From NCBI GenBank assembly GCA_015680685.1, contig MNCI01005835.1:322538-386537 (forward strand): DNA of 64,000 nucleotides, written 5' to 3'. This stretch comes from Gnetum montanum. Its lineage: Eukaryota > Streptophyta > Gnetopsida > Gnetales > Gnetaceae. Numbering within the stretch: position 1 is the first letter of the stretch; each line of letters opens with the position of its first letter. The notes under the pieces are model-generated. The model did not search any database and was not told the DNA's origin. It was given only the letters and a program-made list of their open reading frames with translations. The translations under genes and the position numbers were made by a program. Below are positions 1 to 10,530 of the stretch, one piece after another.

Positions 1-109
1 CAACTATGGCATCAAGAAAAGGATGTCATGATGGAAATGAACAAAAAATGATAATTAATTGCAAAACGTTAAGGAAAAGAAGTTAACTAGTGTTCCAAAT
101 AGGAATGTC

Positions 110-155
110 AGTGGGTCCTCCCCAAAGCAGGCTCATGCCCTTAATGCCCTGACAA
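110..155 (-). other. Conserved spacer block, copy in element A
   Basis: Read on the minus strand it contains CTTTGGGGAGGACCCACTG preceded by an AAGGGCAT-like stretch. Related copies lie in B (19582-19630), D (28608-28655) and C (34265-34312), always between gag and the 3' LTR. Function unknown; see findings. Confidence 0.6.
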
Positions 156-1152
156 TCCCACATTCAAAGAGTCCGTAGGCTCGGGGAATGTCCTTTGGAA
201 ACAAGAGTTAAAGTCTTAACCGGAAGAATTTACCAAAAAGAAAACAAAGCATCAACCAAAGTATATACAATGATACAACCGGCAATGAGGTGAACAATGG
301 AGAGAAGGATGGGAAGAAGAGAAGTGGAATGGAATCCCAAGAACAAGGTGGTGTACAGCCCCTTGTGTGTTTCATGATTAATGTGACTTGGCGAATCTCA
401 TTCCAACTCTGGCCTCAAACCAACCACTTCCAGTGACTTCGCATCAATGCAGTTGGTTAAATCATCCACTTGGGTAACAAGGATGCAACTTCGAGAAGCC
501 ACCACCATTCCGACGAAACAACAGAGAGAATGGGAAGCGAGAAGGGCCTTAGTTAGAGGGAACACTTTGGTTCCATAACCAGTGCTTGCAGCCCCAATTT
601 TATTCCGTCTAAGGGGTGTGCTTTGAATCCTCACTTTTAGCTTTTTAGCTTTTTCTTCTTCTCTTTTTTCTGTTTTTCCATTTTTTTTCTTCTTTTTTTT
701 GTTTTGTGTTTTTATGCGTGGGGACCACACCATGCAAAGACTTCTTTATTTTTATTGTCTCAGCTTCCGATTATTGGGTTACATCGGAACGGTAAGAAAA
801 CCCAAGAAGAAAACATCCAAGCACCCAAGTGAATGACCAACACAAGAGCACCAAGTTCCCTTGAAGTCACACCCTTTTCAAATCCTTGAGTCCTTCCTTA
901 GTTTGAGAAATGCCCAGTCACTGGTTCGTTAAAGTTCTTATTGGAAGGGAACTGTACATTTCCAAGCCAAGGGAAACCATAGACTTGATGGATGGATGGA
1001 TGAAGTGATCTCATTGCCTGCCATATCAAAAGAACATACCTTAGTATCAACAATGTAACTTAAAGGTAAAAACCAAACATTAGCAATTAATGAAAAACAG
1101 TTCATCCCATCGGCCCGAACACTTATTGGGTGACGAATTTACATGATGGATG

Positions 1153-1173
1153 ACACACACACACACACACACA
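1153..1173. repeat. (AC)n microsatellite in element A spacer
   Basis: About ten AC dinucleotides followed by an A-rich tract. The equivalent place in element B (about 18604-18626) is a GT-rich run interrupted by TATG, so the microsatellite was present in the ancestor of both elements. Confidence 0.85.
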
Positions 1174-1350
1174 AAAAGATAGAAAAATATAACGATGTTG
1201 TAAAACAAAAACAAGAAAAGTTAAAGAAATTTGTAAAACAAAAATTAGAAAAGTTAAAGAAATTGTAAAACAAAAATGTGAAAAACAAAAACGTTGTAAA
1301 ACAAAAATGTGTAAAACAAAAACTGAAAAAGAACTGAGGGCCCCATATGA

Positions 1351-4300
1351 TTAGCATAGGTGGCCATCTCCCCCATGACTGAGTTGTGAGGGAGAGATCC
1401 GAAGTAGTGAGCGCCTATTTGAATTTCTAAGCAGTGCCCAACTTCTCCAAATTGATGATCTTAAATTCAGGGTTGGAAGTTGGCGACGCTCACGTTCCAG
1501 TGTATCTATGCCACGGTTGTTGGCATGAGTTTCCTCAGTTCGTTCCATGCATATTTGTTTGCTCTTATGAGAAGCTGTCAACCACGGGGTGTCTACTACT
1601 TCTTGTGTGGTTGCTACATACAGGCATCTTTGTTGCAGAGTTTCCTGGGCACACCTGTGACATGGAGACATTTCCTCCGTGTCATCACCCGATGAATCAC
1701 TGTATGTGATGCATGGAACTATCCTCTTCTCGATCTTTCCACATATGTTTATCTTGGAGATTTCCAAGGAAAGATCACGGATCCTAAGGCATGCATCTAC
1801 TGTGCTTAGCCATGCCCTTCCCATTATAATTGGGAAGTCCCCTTCGTTGTTGTTAACATCGATCACTAGGAAGTCTGCTGGGTAGGACCAACCACACACA
1901 GTGGTGATAACGTCCTCCACCAAACCCAATGGGATGGCAATGGACTGGTCTGCCAGCTCCAGTTGAATGTTGCTCTTCTTAAGTTGGGGCAGGTTCCAGG
2001 CGTGATACATCTTTCGCGAAATTAAGTTGACTCCGGAACCTGAGTCAAGAAGAGCTCGATGTGGCGCATTCCCAGCGATCTGCAAATGAATAAAGGGACT
2101 CCCAGGGTCAGTTAGTTTCCTGGGAAGGTGGCCTACCTTGATCCAGTCAGTTACGGTATGTGTTAGCATAACCGTATGCGTTACATTCCCTTGGACTGAA
2201 GGGTGCTCCGAAGTGTTAGTAGTTAGAGGCCTATACATATACCCGTCCGCTTGTTGTTGCGAGAGCCTATCCGGGCTCCTAGTTCTGAAAAAGGGTCTCC
2301 TTTTTGTACAGTTATCGCCAGAACTAGTGTCCGGTTGGATATTTACACTCTGAATATTTACAGATCTCGCGGCGTGACGTTGCTGCGGTTGGGTAGGTAA
2401 TTCCCCTTGCATTGTTGGAGCAGGAGGTGTTATGGGAACTACTTGAGGAAAAGGTGCGGGTGGAGTTAGAGGATGGACAGAATGTGGAATGTCTCCCGGA
2501 GGAGAAGGAGTCCTTCTGAAGTACTCCCGAGCGTAGTAGTGACGGCGTGGAGTGTGACTCATAGCGTCACCTGGAGAAACTGGCTGCTGCACATAATAAC
2601 CATAAGGATCAGGCTGCCGGTAAGGGTATCGATGTGTTGGCTGTGGCATCCCCCATGACTGTGGGTATTGCCACTGCTGATGTTGCTCGATGGGCTGCGG
2701 AGGTGTTCCACTTGGATAATACGTCAAGGGTTGGTGGAACTGCCTCGGGTTACCTTGTGGATAAGGTAACCTTCTGGGTGTTTGCCGTTGATTAAGTCTT
2801 GGATTTAATGCATACACCCCAGACTCCTGCAGATGTGAGATAATTGGACAACATCCCTTAGGATGGTCATAATAGCAGACCTCACATCCACCGTCATTGT
2901 CTGAATCAGAATTTTCAGCCTCATCGGAGTTAGAGATTTTTCCCTTACCCTTGTTATGTGCAGGGTTAAAGTTTCTCCGCTTGTCTTTGCTTTTATCACT
3001 ACTTTGCTCATCCTTAGACTCTTCTACAATTTTCAGGACTGTTTCTATTCGTGAGTCTAAGGAATCCCACATTTGGTCTACCTTAGCCGATACCTCCGTT
3101 GTTAACTTTTGGATCGGCACAGTTTTCCTGTTCACCAACTCTTCGAGTGGTGACTCATCCTCCTCATCACAGAATTTCACTCCCTTCTTACGAAGGGAGG
3201 GATCACGGTTGTATTCCTCCGCACTTTCTCTTTTCCGTAGCTCACCCTCTTCTTGCGCTACTTGTTCCAACAATACTTCAACTTCATGGGCTCTTAGTTG
3301 GGAGAGTCTCCCTTGGGCGTAAGTCCCAAGAGTTCTTCTCGTTTCATTTCGTAGCCCATCCACGAGGTGGCGAAGTTGATCCCGCTTAGCGTACCCATGG
3401 CCCGGGCAACGATGTAGCAATGTGTAGTAACGGGCCATGGCAGCATCCAAGGATTCATGAGCTCCTTGTTTCCAGCCTTGGATCTGCTTACGCAAGTTAG
3501 ACACTCTGGAGTACGTTTGATATTTGTTGTTGAACAATTCGAGCATCGTACTCCACCTCCTGATGGTTTCCGGTTCTAAGGACCGGTACCAGCTTTCCGC
3601 TTCTTTAGTGAGTGTCCTTGGGAACAACTTGAGTTTCTGCCACTCATTGTCTATGTTCTGCAAGGCACAGGCGTCGTGGAATGCCTGTAAATGATGTTGA
3701 GGATCAGCGTTGTATCCCCCTTCAAAACGTGGGATATTATTTATATCCAAACGCTTGATCCTACTGTCTTTCAAATGCCTTGTGGGAATCCTAACTGCCT
3801 CTCTAATGTCAAGCATACTTCGGGTTGCGAATAGGGGTTCGTCATGATCATCTCTTTCATGACGTCTGTGATATCTATGTTGTGGTTCCCTATTCTCCCT
3901 ACGTCCTTGCCCTTGTCCTAACTCCTCTCGACCTTCTTTTCGAGGCATTTCATCTCTTCTACCTATACTTTCCGCGTTATGCTCATGGTGGCTGCGCCCA
4001 GATGTGGAAGGAGAGGGTGAATGATGTGATGAAGGGGAAGAAGAAGGGGATCCATCACCATGGTGATGTTTCTTGCCTTCTCTTCGGCTACTTCGGCCCC
4101 GATCGTTGTCACGATCTGCATGTCTGTCATTAGTGTGAGTGATTGTTCCTGCCGTGAACAGCTTGTGCTCACGGGGATCAGAGCCTGGAATGTGTATCGT
4201 TGATCTAAGGCCCTGATGTCTAACCTCTTCAGTAGAGTGAGGAGGAGGAACATCATCTTCTAAGAAACCCGTTGTGAGGGGTTCCTCGTCTCCTATTTCA

Positions 4301-4695
4301 CTAATGACGTGGGAAACCTTGCCCTTCAGTAGTGAATGTTGGCTCTCCTGCCTTGCACCCCGAATACGTTGGGCTTTTGTGGGACGATAATCCCTCAGAG
4401 TGTAATCATCCGCAACGTATTCAGTAATCAGCTCTTGCATGCCATACCGTACCAAGGCACGGAAAAGCATGTTGGAAGCAGAGCGATCTGGGGGTAACAC
4501 GATGTTACCTTGCATGTCTCTCCACCGCAGTTGCTCATCTTGATGGAAAACAAAGGTAAAATCTAGCACATACTCATCGGGATGAGTATATGTGACCTTA
4601 GCCTGTTGAGGACATGGTTGATTTCGGTTATGTGTATGATGCTAACTTTCTCCTGTATGGTCCTTAGGTGAGTTGATTTCGTGAGAAGAAGCCAT
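1351..4695 (-). CDS. gag-protease polyprotein of element A (amber codon near N-terminus)
   Basis: Retrotransposon capsid-type Gag followed by an aspartic protease. The frame is open from just after a TAG (4642-4644) to 1351, about 1,080 residues. The nearest upstream ATG (4695) begins MASSHEINS and reaches the TAG at codon 18; the first ATG after it starts MQGNIVLP near 4516. In order: a charged, His/Arg/Ser-rich N-terminal third; the Gag core (LKLFPRTLTKEAESWYRSLE to the GELRKRES helix); a zinc knuckle CEVCYYDHPKGCC of form CX2CX3HX4C; a Pro/Gln/Tyr-rich linker; and a retropepsin with LLDSGSGVNLIS and IIMGRAWL. Nothing of pol follows. Element B repeats this layout with many breaks. The frame is probably functional or recently so, unless the amber codon blocks it. 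Confidence 0.87.
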
Positions 4696-4824
4696 TTCTA
4701 TTGGTGTGCTAATTTCACCGTTATTTAATGTTCTTGATTAACTGATTAACCCTAAGGTTCGTTTTAAGCTCACAACGATGTGAGTGATATCCCTTATGTT
4801 AAATTGGCGAAATAAAACACTTAG

Positions 4825-4842
4825 TCCCCGGCAACGGCGCCA
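4825..4842 (-). other. Primer-binding site of element A (tRNA-Asp)
   Basis: On the minus strand the 18 bases TGGCGCCGTTGCCGGGGA begin one base after the 5' LTR. They are complementary to the 3' end of plant tRNA-Asp(GUC), the primer used by Athila-type elements (tRNA end recalled, not looked up). A perfect match supports a fairly young element. Confidence 0.9.
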
Positions 4843-5789
4843 ATGATGAGTGGCGAGGTACCCCTACCCTCCACCATACGAATACGAGCGTACACGCGCG
4901 ATCCGGTCAAACTCCGCAGACTAAATGCCTTAACGCCACAAGAAACACTTGGGGTTAATCGTTCGTTGTCTTCCCAGGCTTGCTTGTATGTGTCACGGTG
5001 TATGGTTAAGCAAGTCTGAGGTATGTGATTTTTTTGGTCTTTTTGGCTTATCTTCTATGCTACCAGGAGAAAGGGTTGAGAAAACTAAACTAACTCTAAC
5101 TAAGATCTAAGTCTAATTTAACTAGCGTCAGCATCCGTTCCCACTTGCCGGACACACCCTGAACTATGCAACTGCAGCTTACCAAACGCTCATCGTTACT
5201 GGGATCGCCGCACGTAACGCAAGTGCTCGAAGTGGTCGTACTGAGGCACCTATTTAGCCTACGTGTGATAAGCAGCCGATTCCTTAGCCAGCCGTACACA
5301 CCCGTGGGTGCTCGTAACTAAGTCGTACTTATCACACGATCTAGCCTAGCAATGAGCAGCCGATTCCTCAACTAGCCGTACACATTAGACCTGGGAGTTA
5401 CCAAGCGCAGAATCCTAGAATACGCTACTGGGTTACCAAGCATCCAATGCTCGTAATTGAGTCGTACTCATGCATTGCGTCAAGCAGCCGATTCCTTGAC
5501 TAGCCGTACACGTCCGTAGACGCTCGTAATCAAGTCGTACTTGAACGCACTAGGAAAGTAGGAAATAAAGCAATAAATGAAACCACGTGCTGCAAGGTTT
5601 ATCCAAACAAGTTCGTCTTTATTGCCGTACACAACTTGGGTTCAGGTTACAAGCTGCTCGAATAAAGAGCCGTTCACTCTAGGACTCCTACTGCGGGCAC
5701 ATGGGGAAAAATTCTAACTCTGGAGTGATCAATCTGCCAGAGCTTCGCTACACTAGCCAGGATTGGGAAATGAAGGGAGTGCCGCCTCT

Positions 5790-5797
5790 TATTTATA
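5790..5797 (-). promoter_or_regulatory. TATA box in LTR of element A
   Basis: TATAAATA on the minus strand, 100 bp from the LTR start and about 15 bp after the palindrome array. The same CTATAAATA(A/C) stands at the same place in every related LTR of the window (B, C, D, G, H). Confidence 0.75.
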
Positions 5798-5812
5798 GAA
5801 ATGGCGGCGCGA

Positions 5813-5873
5813 CGCGATATCGCGTATGCGATATCGCAGGAGAAGACGCGATATCGCGTACGCGATATCGCGG
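5813..5873. promoter_or_regulatory. GATATC palindrome array upstream of TATA, element A LTR
   Basis: Four GATATC cores embedded in CG-rich arms. 5847-5872 is a perfect 26-bp palindrome made of two CGCGATATCGCG units joined by TA. The position just upstream of the TATA box suggests a cis-regulatory role (inference). The CpG content makes it a strong candidate methylation target. Confidence 0.65.
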
Positions 5874-5897
5874 CCTAGTGTAAACCGCGTCTCATCA

Positions 5898-7456
5898 ATA
5901 TTCAAAGGACTTTTTGGCAAAATTTGAATTCAATTGAGCATAGAGACTCTCACAGCATTGTAGACCAACCTAAAAGTCCAACAACCAATGACCATTTTCA
6001 ACACCAATGAAGTAGATCTAGTACTAGAGAACTAGCAAGGAGTTTCAAGAATTGAAGCTTTGAAGCATCGTGATCATGAAGCTAACTTCAAAACACACTT
6101 TGCTGATTTCACCGAACTTTAAGCATCTTCCATGCAGCTCTTGGTGCATCATAGGCAAATAAACTTGTCCTCATTTAAACTTTGTTTTTACAACATTTTA
6201 TTATTTTAATATAATATTGCAGTTCATTTGTGCATTCAAAGTTTATTTTTGTGTTTTCTCTAGCATTAGATCTACAATTTTCATTAAATTTATTTACATC
6301 CATTTTACAAATTTTAAGTCCCTAGATGATCGACAAGACCATCTAGGGTGCTTTAGATCCCTTCTTCAAGGCCTGTCACATCCAAGGTCAAACTGTTCCG
6401 CTAGAGATCTTCTATTTTTCAACATCAAATTTTTCTGGTGCTACACTTATTCTATAGCTAATGCTCCCATATCCTTGGCATAATTGAAGGTCACGTTTTT
6501 TTATCTATAGCAATTTTCTTTACTACAACATCAACGTTCACTACTATATCATGGAAAGTTACTTGATCCTTATCTAACTTAATCTTTATTTCTACAAAAT
6601 AAGAGAACATCAACTCCTTTATGATAAAAGTAGGCATTATTCTTATTCTTATTCTACAATAATAATGTTTAAGTTGCTTATCTTCACTTAGATAGATTAA
6701 GTTTAGCTTACTCTCCATATCCTTTGCTGACCCTTTCAACATCATCTCCTTGTCTTTTATGCAAACCCTAAGGGAAGAAAATGGTTAAGTCTTTCTATGT
6801 TTGTGAAATTAATGTACAACCTTTTGATGTGATGTTAGTTACACTTATTGATGAGGACATCACCCAGCCCATGCCCAATCCTCAATATGTTTGTCCATAG
6901 ATGTTTGTGTGTTATTGTGTTTGTATTTTTGTGTTGTTTTGGTGATGATGATCTCATGGTATTTTGACATGTTTAGGAGTGTTTTGGGACTATTTGGTTG
7001 AGTTTAGGATGTTATGGGGGCTATGGGGACTTGTTTGAAGGTGTTTGGAGGTTCCATGCCTCAAAATAAGCATCTTTAACTTTGACCTTGGTAGGATAGA
7101 TGTCTACCTTGACATTTAGACATCTATATTGCATATTAGACATCTACACACTCTTAATATGTCTAAGTCAAGATGTCTAACATGATTTTAAGATGCCTAC
7201 TTTGATATCTTTGCACTCAGGATAGACGTCTATGCATTGGAGATTCACAAATCCCATAAAATTTTTAATAACCATACGTTTTGGAAGGAGGAGCACAAAC
7301 AAAAGTGCGCAACATTCTCTCCGGAAAATCTTAATTCAATTTAAATTAAAAATAATGTTTAATAGTAGTAAAATGTGAAAAAAATTTAAAAATATTTGAT
7401 TTAAATATTTTATTATTTTGTAATTCACATCCCCACCTACAAACCCATCCCTTGTC
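5898..7456. other. Intergenic stretch without recognised genes
   Basis: AT-rich sequence between element A and a foldback element. A minus-strand ORF at 6491-6745 (84 aa, rich in Lys, Ile and Asp) has no motif I recognise. Around 7090-7230 the hexamers AGACATCTA and TAGACGTCTA recur several times. No LTR ends or coding exons identified. Confidence 0.5.
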
Positions 7457-7927
7457 TTTGCATATGCTTGCGTACCCAAACGGGAATTGAATTGTGAATT
7501 CTCGATTCCTCGCTTCCAAGAATCGAATTCATTTGATGCATAGATAGACGTCTATTGTTTCTCCTAAATGTCTCTCGCAGATTTTAATGGACATCAAATT
7601 GAATGGTAAATTAGAGGTAAAATGAAGAGTTGGGGTGGGGGGTGGGATGGCACAGGGGCAGGAAGATATAAATAGACCTCTTGAGCCTTCAATTTGATCA
7701 AGAGAGTCTAAAGAGAGAGAGAGAAAGAGAGAGAGATAGAGTCTTGGCAAGGTGCCTTGATCATCATCCATGTGAGTGTGTGTTTTCTTTGATTGAGTGT
7801 GTGAGAGTTTGATTCAATATCTTATTTGTCCTTGGGAATCTCTTATCTTTGATTGAATCCAATTCTTGGAAGCAGAGAATTGAAAATTCATGATTCAAAA
7901 CATGTTTAGGTGCTTAAGTATATGTAA
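7457..7927. mobile_element. Foldback / MITE-like element with about 80-bp inverted arms
   Basis: 7457-7537 and the reverse complement of 7847-7927 align over about 80 bp at roughly 75% by eye. Both share CTTTRCATATRCTT at the outer end and GCTTCCAAGAATYG inside, and most differences are transitions. Between the arms lie a TAGACGTCTA palindrome (about 7543), a TATAAATA at about 7668 and a GA-rich microsatellite (about 7706-7740). The sequence near the ends (ACCCAAACG) resembles ends common in plant MITEs. No convincing target duplication was found, so the family is unassigned. Confidence 0.5.
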
Positions 7928-8879
7928 AGCTCCAAGCCGCATAGCCTGACACAAATTATTTGTAGTTTTTGACTATTGCCCATCACATCTAAGGAATGTC
8001 TTACCATATGCAAATTCTGAAAATGAACCCATCTATGAGATTTGGCATGGTTTTATAGGTGATTGGCAAAGTTCATATCTTGGCTTAAGATTGGCATTGG
8101 CAACGTTCAATTAATTTATTAGTCATCCTCTCAAGAACACCGGTCCAAAATTTTAATTGAAATCTTCCAAAAAAAGAAAGGTATACTCAAATATTTATTT
8201 ATATGGAAAACTAGTTAACTCACAACTTAATATTATATATTCTACTTTTTCATTTGCATGACATATTATACTTAATTATAAAAATTTGTTTTTTTTTTTT
8301 TTTGCATGTATATGTAGATATTTGAATTGGTTGCACAACCTACCATAAGAGCATGGGAGTTGAGACCGACTATAAGTAAATGTAGACATCAAACCCATAC
8401 GGTACATTCCTAAATGTGTTTATTATGATTACCAAAAAGAATCAAGTGTGGTGATATGCAAACTAAAAGTGCCCTCGCCAGATCTCTTATTTTATGTCTT
8501 ATTTTAATTATCAAAATTTTGTTTGAGGCATTCTTCAATATTAAGTGCTAGAAGTCTTTGCTGCTCTTTGCTTATCCTGTCTAAGAAAGATTTGAAGAAA
8601 TTTTGATTAAAACTTGCCATGATGGGGAACGAAGTAGGCCGGGAATGGCCACTGACGCCTTGAGTAAGCGCTGTAAAATTGTATCATAAAAATGTTTATA
8701 CTTTGTAAGGGTTCTACTAATTCAAGAAACATATTTATTTTGGGAGATGTCACTAAAAGTTTATTACGTGAAAATATTCGTAACCCTGTAATGTTTAGGA
8801 TCACCACAATCTGCATTTTGTGTATGATTCTACAACTTCAACAACAAGGACATTTATTTTAGCGGATGGTGGTAAAAGT
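7928..8879. other. Stretch without recognised genes, downstream of the GH1 pseudogene
   Basis: AT-rich with a poly-T run at about 8287-8303. A partial direct repeat of a TAAAAGTTTATT(T/A)YGTGAA motif occurs at about 8754 and 8873. Later GH1 exons would be expected here, but none can be read. Confidence 0.4.
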
Positions 8880-9827
8880 TTATTTTGTGAATGGGAAAGT
8901 GAAAGGAAGTGGTTCCAGCGGCAGTATGGTAATTGATGCCGATCCAGTCGAAGGAGCCTTTCACAAGCATGTGATTTATGTCTTAGGATCTACTGGATCG
9001 AATTCAAGTACACCGTATTAAAGGCATGATTCATGCAGCAGAGAATAATACACTAAAAGAGGCAATGGTAACGATGATAAAGAATTTTTTATTGTAAACT
9101 ATATTATGCATAAAATAATGCATAGGTACTCACACAATTGTCTTAGTGAGCCAGCCTTGATATTCATCCTACAAAGCTTGAGGGAGGTCCCAATGGAAGA
9201 TGGTCACGAAAGGAGTTAAGCCTGCACATTACCGCCCAGGTGCCAGGTCAACTTTATACGATGATGTGTGTTAGGATCCAAAATGCAGATTTGAAAATGA
9301 TGAAAATATTAATTAAGCAAATTCATGAGCTAACCCTGAGAGATTATGTAGTCGATGACCTTGTTGTAATGTTGGATTCCTGCCTCATTTACGGGTCCGT
9401 TTCTGGGCAATCCTTCTGAATGGGTCAAGTCACACCAGAAAATAAAAAATTAAAAACACACTGCATGATGGCTGTTTTGTTTTATTCAATATAGAAAAAA
9501 ATACGAGGAACAATTACTAGGGTATCTGTGAGGCCAGGCAATGGAAAACCGGTACATGTCCATGCCCATCCATTTGAGAAGATCCATGTATTTTCTTGCA
9601 TGCGCAAATCAATTCAAGTTTACACAAGAGTTTTTAGCTGCAGCTATAGTTCGACGATAAATAGTTAAATGCAGTTGTCCAGTGAAACAAATTGAATATT
9701 TATTGTATTGTTGACCTGGTACTTCTGAATCATTAGTTTTTTTTGCAGCAGCGGCGGCGGCTGCCCATACAAGGAAAGTAGCAACGGTGAAAACTGCTAC
9801 TGCCTCTCCCAGTCCCTGCACAGCCAT
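8880..9827 (-). pseudogene. GH1 beta-glucosidase pseudogene (at least three exons recognisable)
   Basis: Minus-strand pieces match plant family-1 beta-glucosidases in order. Exon 9415-9335 reads LPRNGPVNEAGIQHYNKVID then YIISQG, flanked by a CAG acceptor and a GT donor. Exon 9221-9134 continues in phase as GLTPFVTIFHWDLPQAL-stop-DEYQGWLTKTIV with a GTGAGT donor; its TAG replaces a normally coding codon. A third piece, 8970-8880, reads LVKGSFDWIGINYHTA. The exon boundaries match the conserved intron positions of plant GH1 genes as I remember them. An ATG at 9827 opens a hydrophobic Ala/Val-rich peptide that could be the signal-peptide exon, but the next exons, the acid/base TLNEP region and the nucleophile TENG region are missing. 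Clearly dead. Confidence 0.8.
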
Positions 9828-10530
9828 GTTTGCTAGTCCCTCCCGCCTGTCTATCGCTCTTAAGACTTGTAGACTTTTATTTTTGAAATAACATCCTCAA
9901 CCAAGGCCTTATTTTATGGGTTATCAAAACACCGACTCTGTAAGATACCTTCTCGATACCTTCTCAAGCCCCATGTAACACACGTTCATGTCCTTTTACT
10001 TATTGAGACAGTGCACCTGCAGATTCTGTTAGGGCCTCATTGTTTACTTGAATTTCAATCTTAGAGATATTGTCTTTACCAATTTACGAGCTCTAAGATT
10101 AAACTTAGAATGGTGAAATCTAAATATAATAAAATAGCACTATGAATGGCAAGTTCATGAAATTTGTTGAAATACATCTCCCAGAATCAAGCAACCAAAC
10201 ACGCCCCATGTGATTTCAAAAGATCAAGCACACTGCAAACATTTCATCCTTCTAAACATTTTATACATGAATATGGGCAAAGATGTATAGGATAAAGATA
10301 AATATATTTGTACTCATATGGTGTGTTTGTTTATTTAAGGTCAATATATGGTACTTTCCTGTAAATGTAATAACCATTCAATAAGGAATGTTGTACTTGG
10401 TAGGTGCATAAAAAATATAACTCATTAAATAGTTTTTTAGGTCACAACTTTGAATAACCATCATAGGTTTATAAAAAATAGTGGTTAAGTTTAAGAGTAC
10501 ATAAGACCTTAATGTTATGAAACTAAAATA
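9828..10530. other. Intergenic stretch upstream of the GH1 pseudogene
   Basis: Would include the former GH1 promoter. It contains a possible small MITE (10031-10207); otherwise AT-rich with no ORF worth reporting. Confidence 0.4.
10031..10207. mobile_element. Possible small MITE
   Basis: Begins AGGGCCTCATTGTTTACTTG and ends CAAGCAACCAAACACGCCCC. The ends form an imperfect terminal inverted repeat (about 17 of 24) of the GGGC...TTGGTTGCTTG type seen in many plant MITEs. No clean target duplication was found. Confidence 0.35.

Larger units (their letters stand above)
1..1350 (-). other. Non-coding spacer of element A between gag-pro and the missing 3' LTR
   Basis: No credible ORF. It holds an (AC)n run at 1153-1173 and A-rich repeats built on GTAAAACAAAAA at about 1195-1330. 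It also has stretches that align, in reverse complement, with B 18480-19715, including the block at 110-155 shared with B, C and D. Short ORFs here are by-products of simple sequence. Confidence 0.75.
1..5897 (-). mobile_element. Element A: pol-less Ty3/gypsy LTR retrotransposon, 3' part outside window
   Basis: In minus-strand order: 5' LTR (4844-5897), tRNA-Asp primer site (4825-4842), gag-protease frame (4695-1351), then a non-coding spacer running off the window start. No RT, RNase H or integrase motif follows the protease, so it is non-autonomous as seen. Its closest relative here is element B: their gag-protease proteins align throughout and both end in SHGGDGHLC. Position 1 aligns near 19715 in B, so about 650 bp of spacer plus the 3' LTR should lie upstream of the window. 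The 5 bp outside the 5' LTR are ATATT (5898-5902); the matching duplication cannot be checked. The long open frame suggests A is younger than B. Confidence 0.88.
4844..5897 (-). repeat. 5' LTR of element A
   Basis: 1,054 bp, beginning TGATGAGACGCGG and ending CGCCACTCATCA on the minus strand, directly followed by the primer site. In sense order: a GATATC palindrome array (5813-5873), a TATA box (5790-5797), an AATAAA-containing R/U5-like region, and U5 with several GGTAAC/CTACTGGG and cagccgattcct repeats. The last 20 bases (GGGGTACCTCGCCACTCATCA-like) are nearly identical in B, C and D LTRs. Confidence 0.87.

Noticed and set aside
1139-1357. 72-aa Phe-rich ORF
   Set aside because: Produced by the AC and AAAACAAAAA simple repeats of element A's spacer.
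2897-3322. 141-aa plus-strand ORF opposite gag of A
   Set aside because: Shadow of the gag frame on the other strand; no motif.
6491-6745. 84-aa minus ORF considered as a copia-type gag
   Set aside because: Loose resemblance in composition only; no CCHC motif or neighbouring pol.
8607-8816. 69-aa minus ORF downstream of the GH1 relic
   Set aside because: Checked as a later GH1 exon; no GH1 motif, so not included as an exon.
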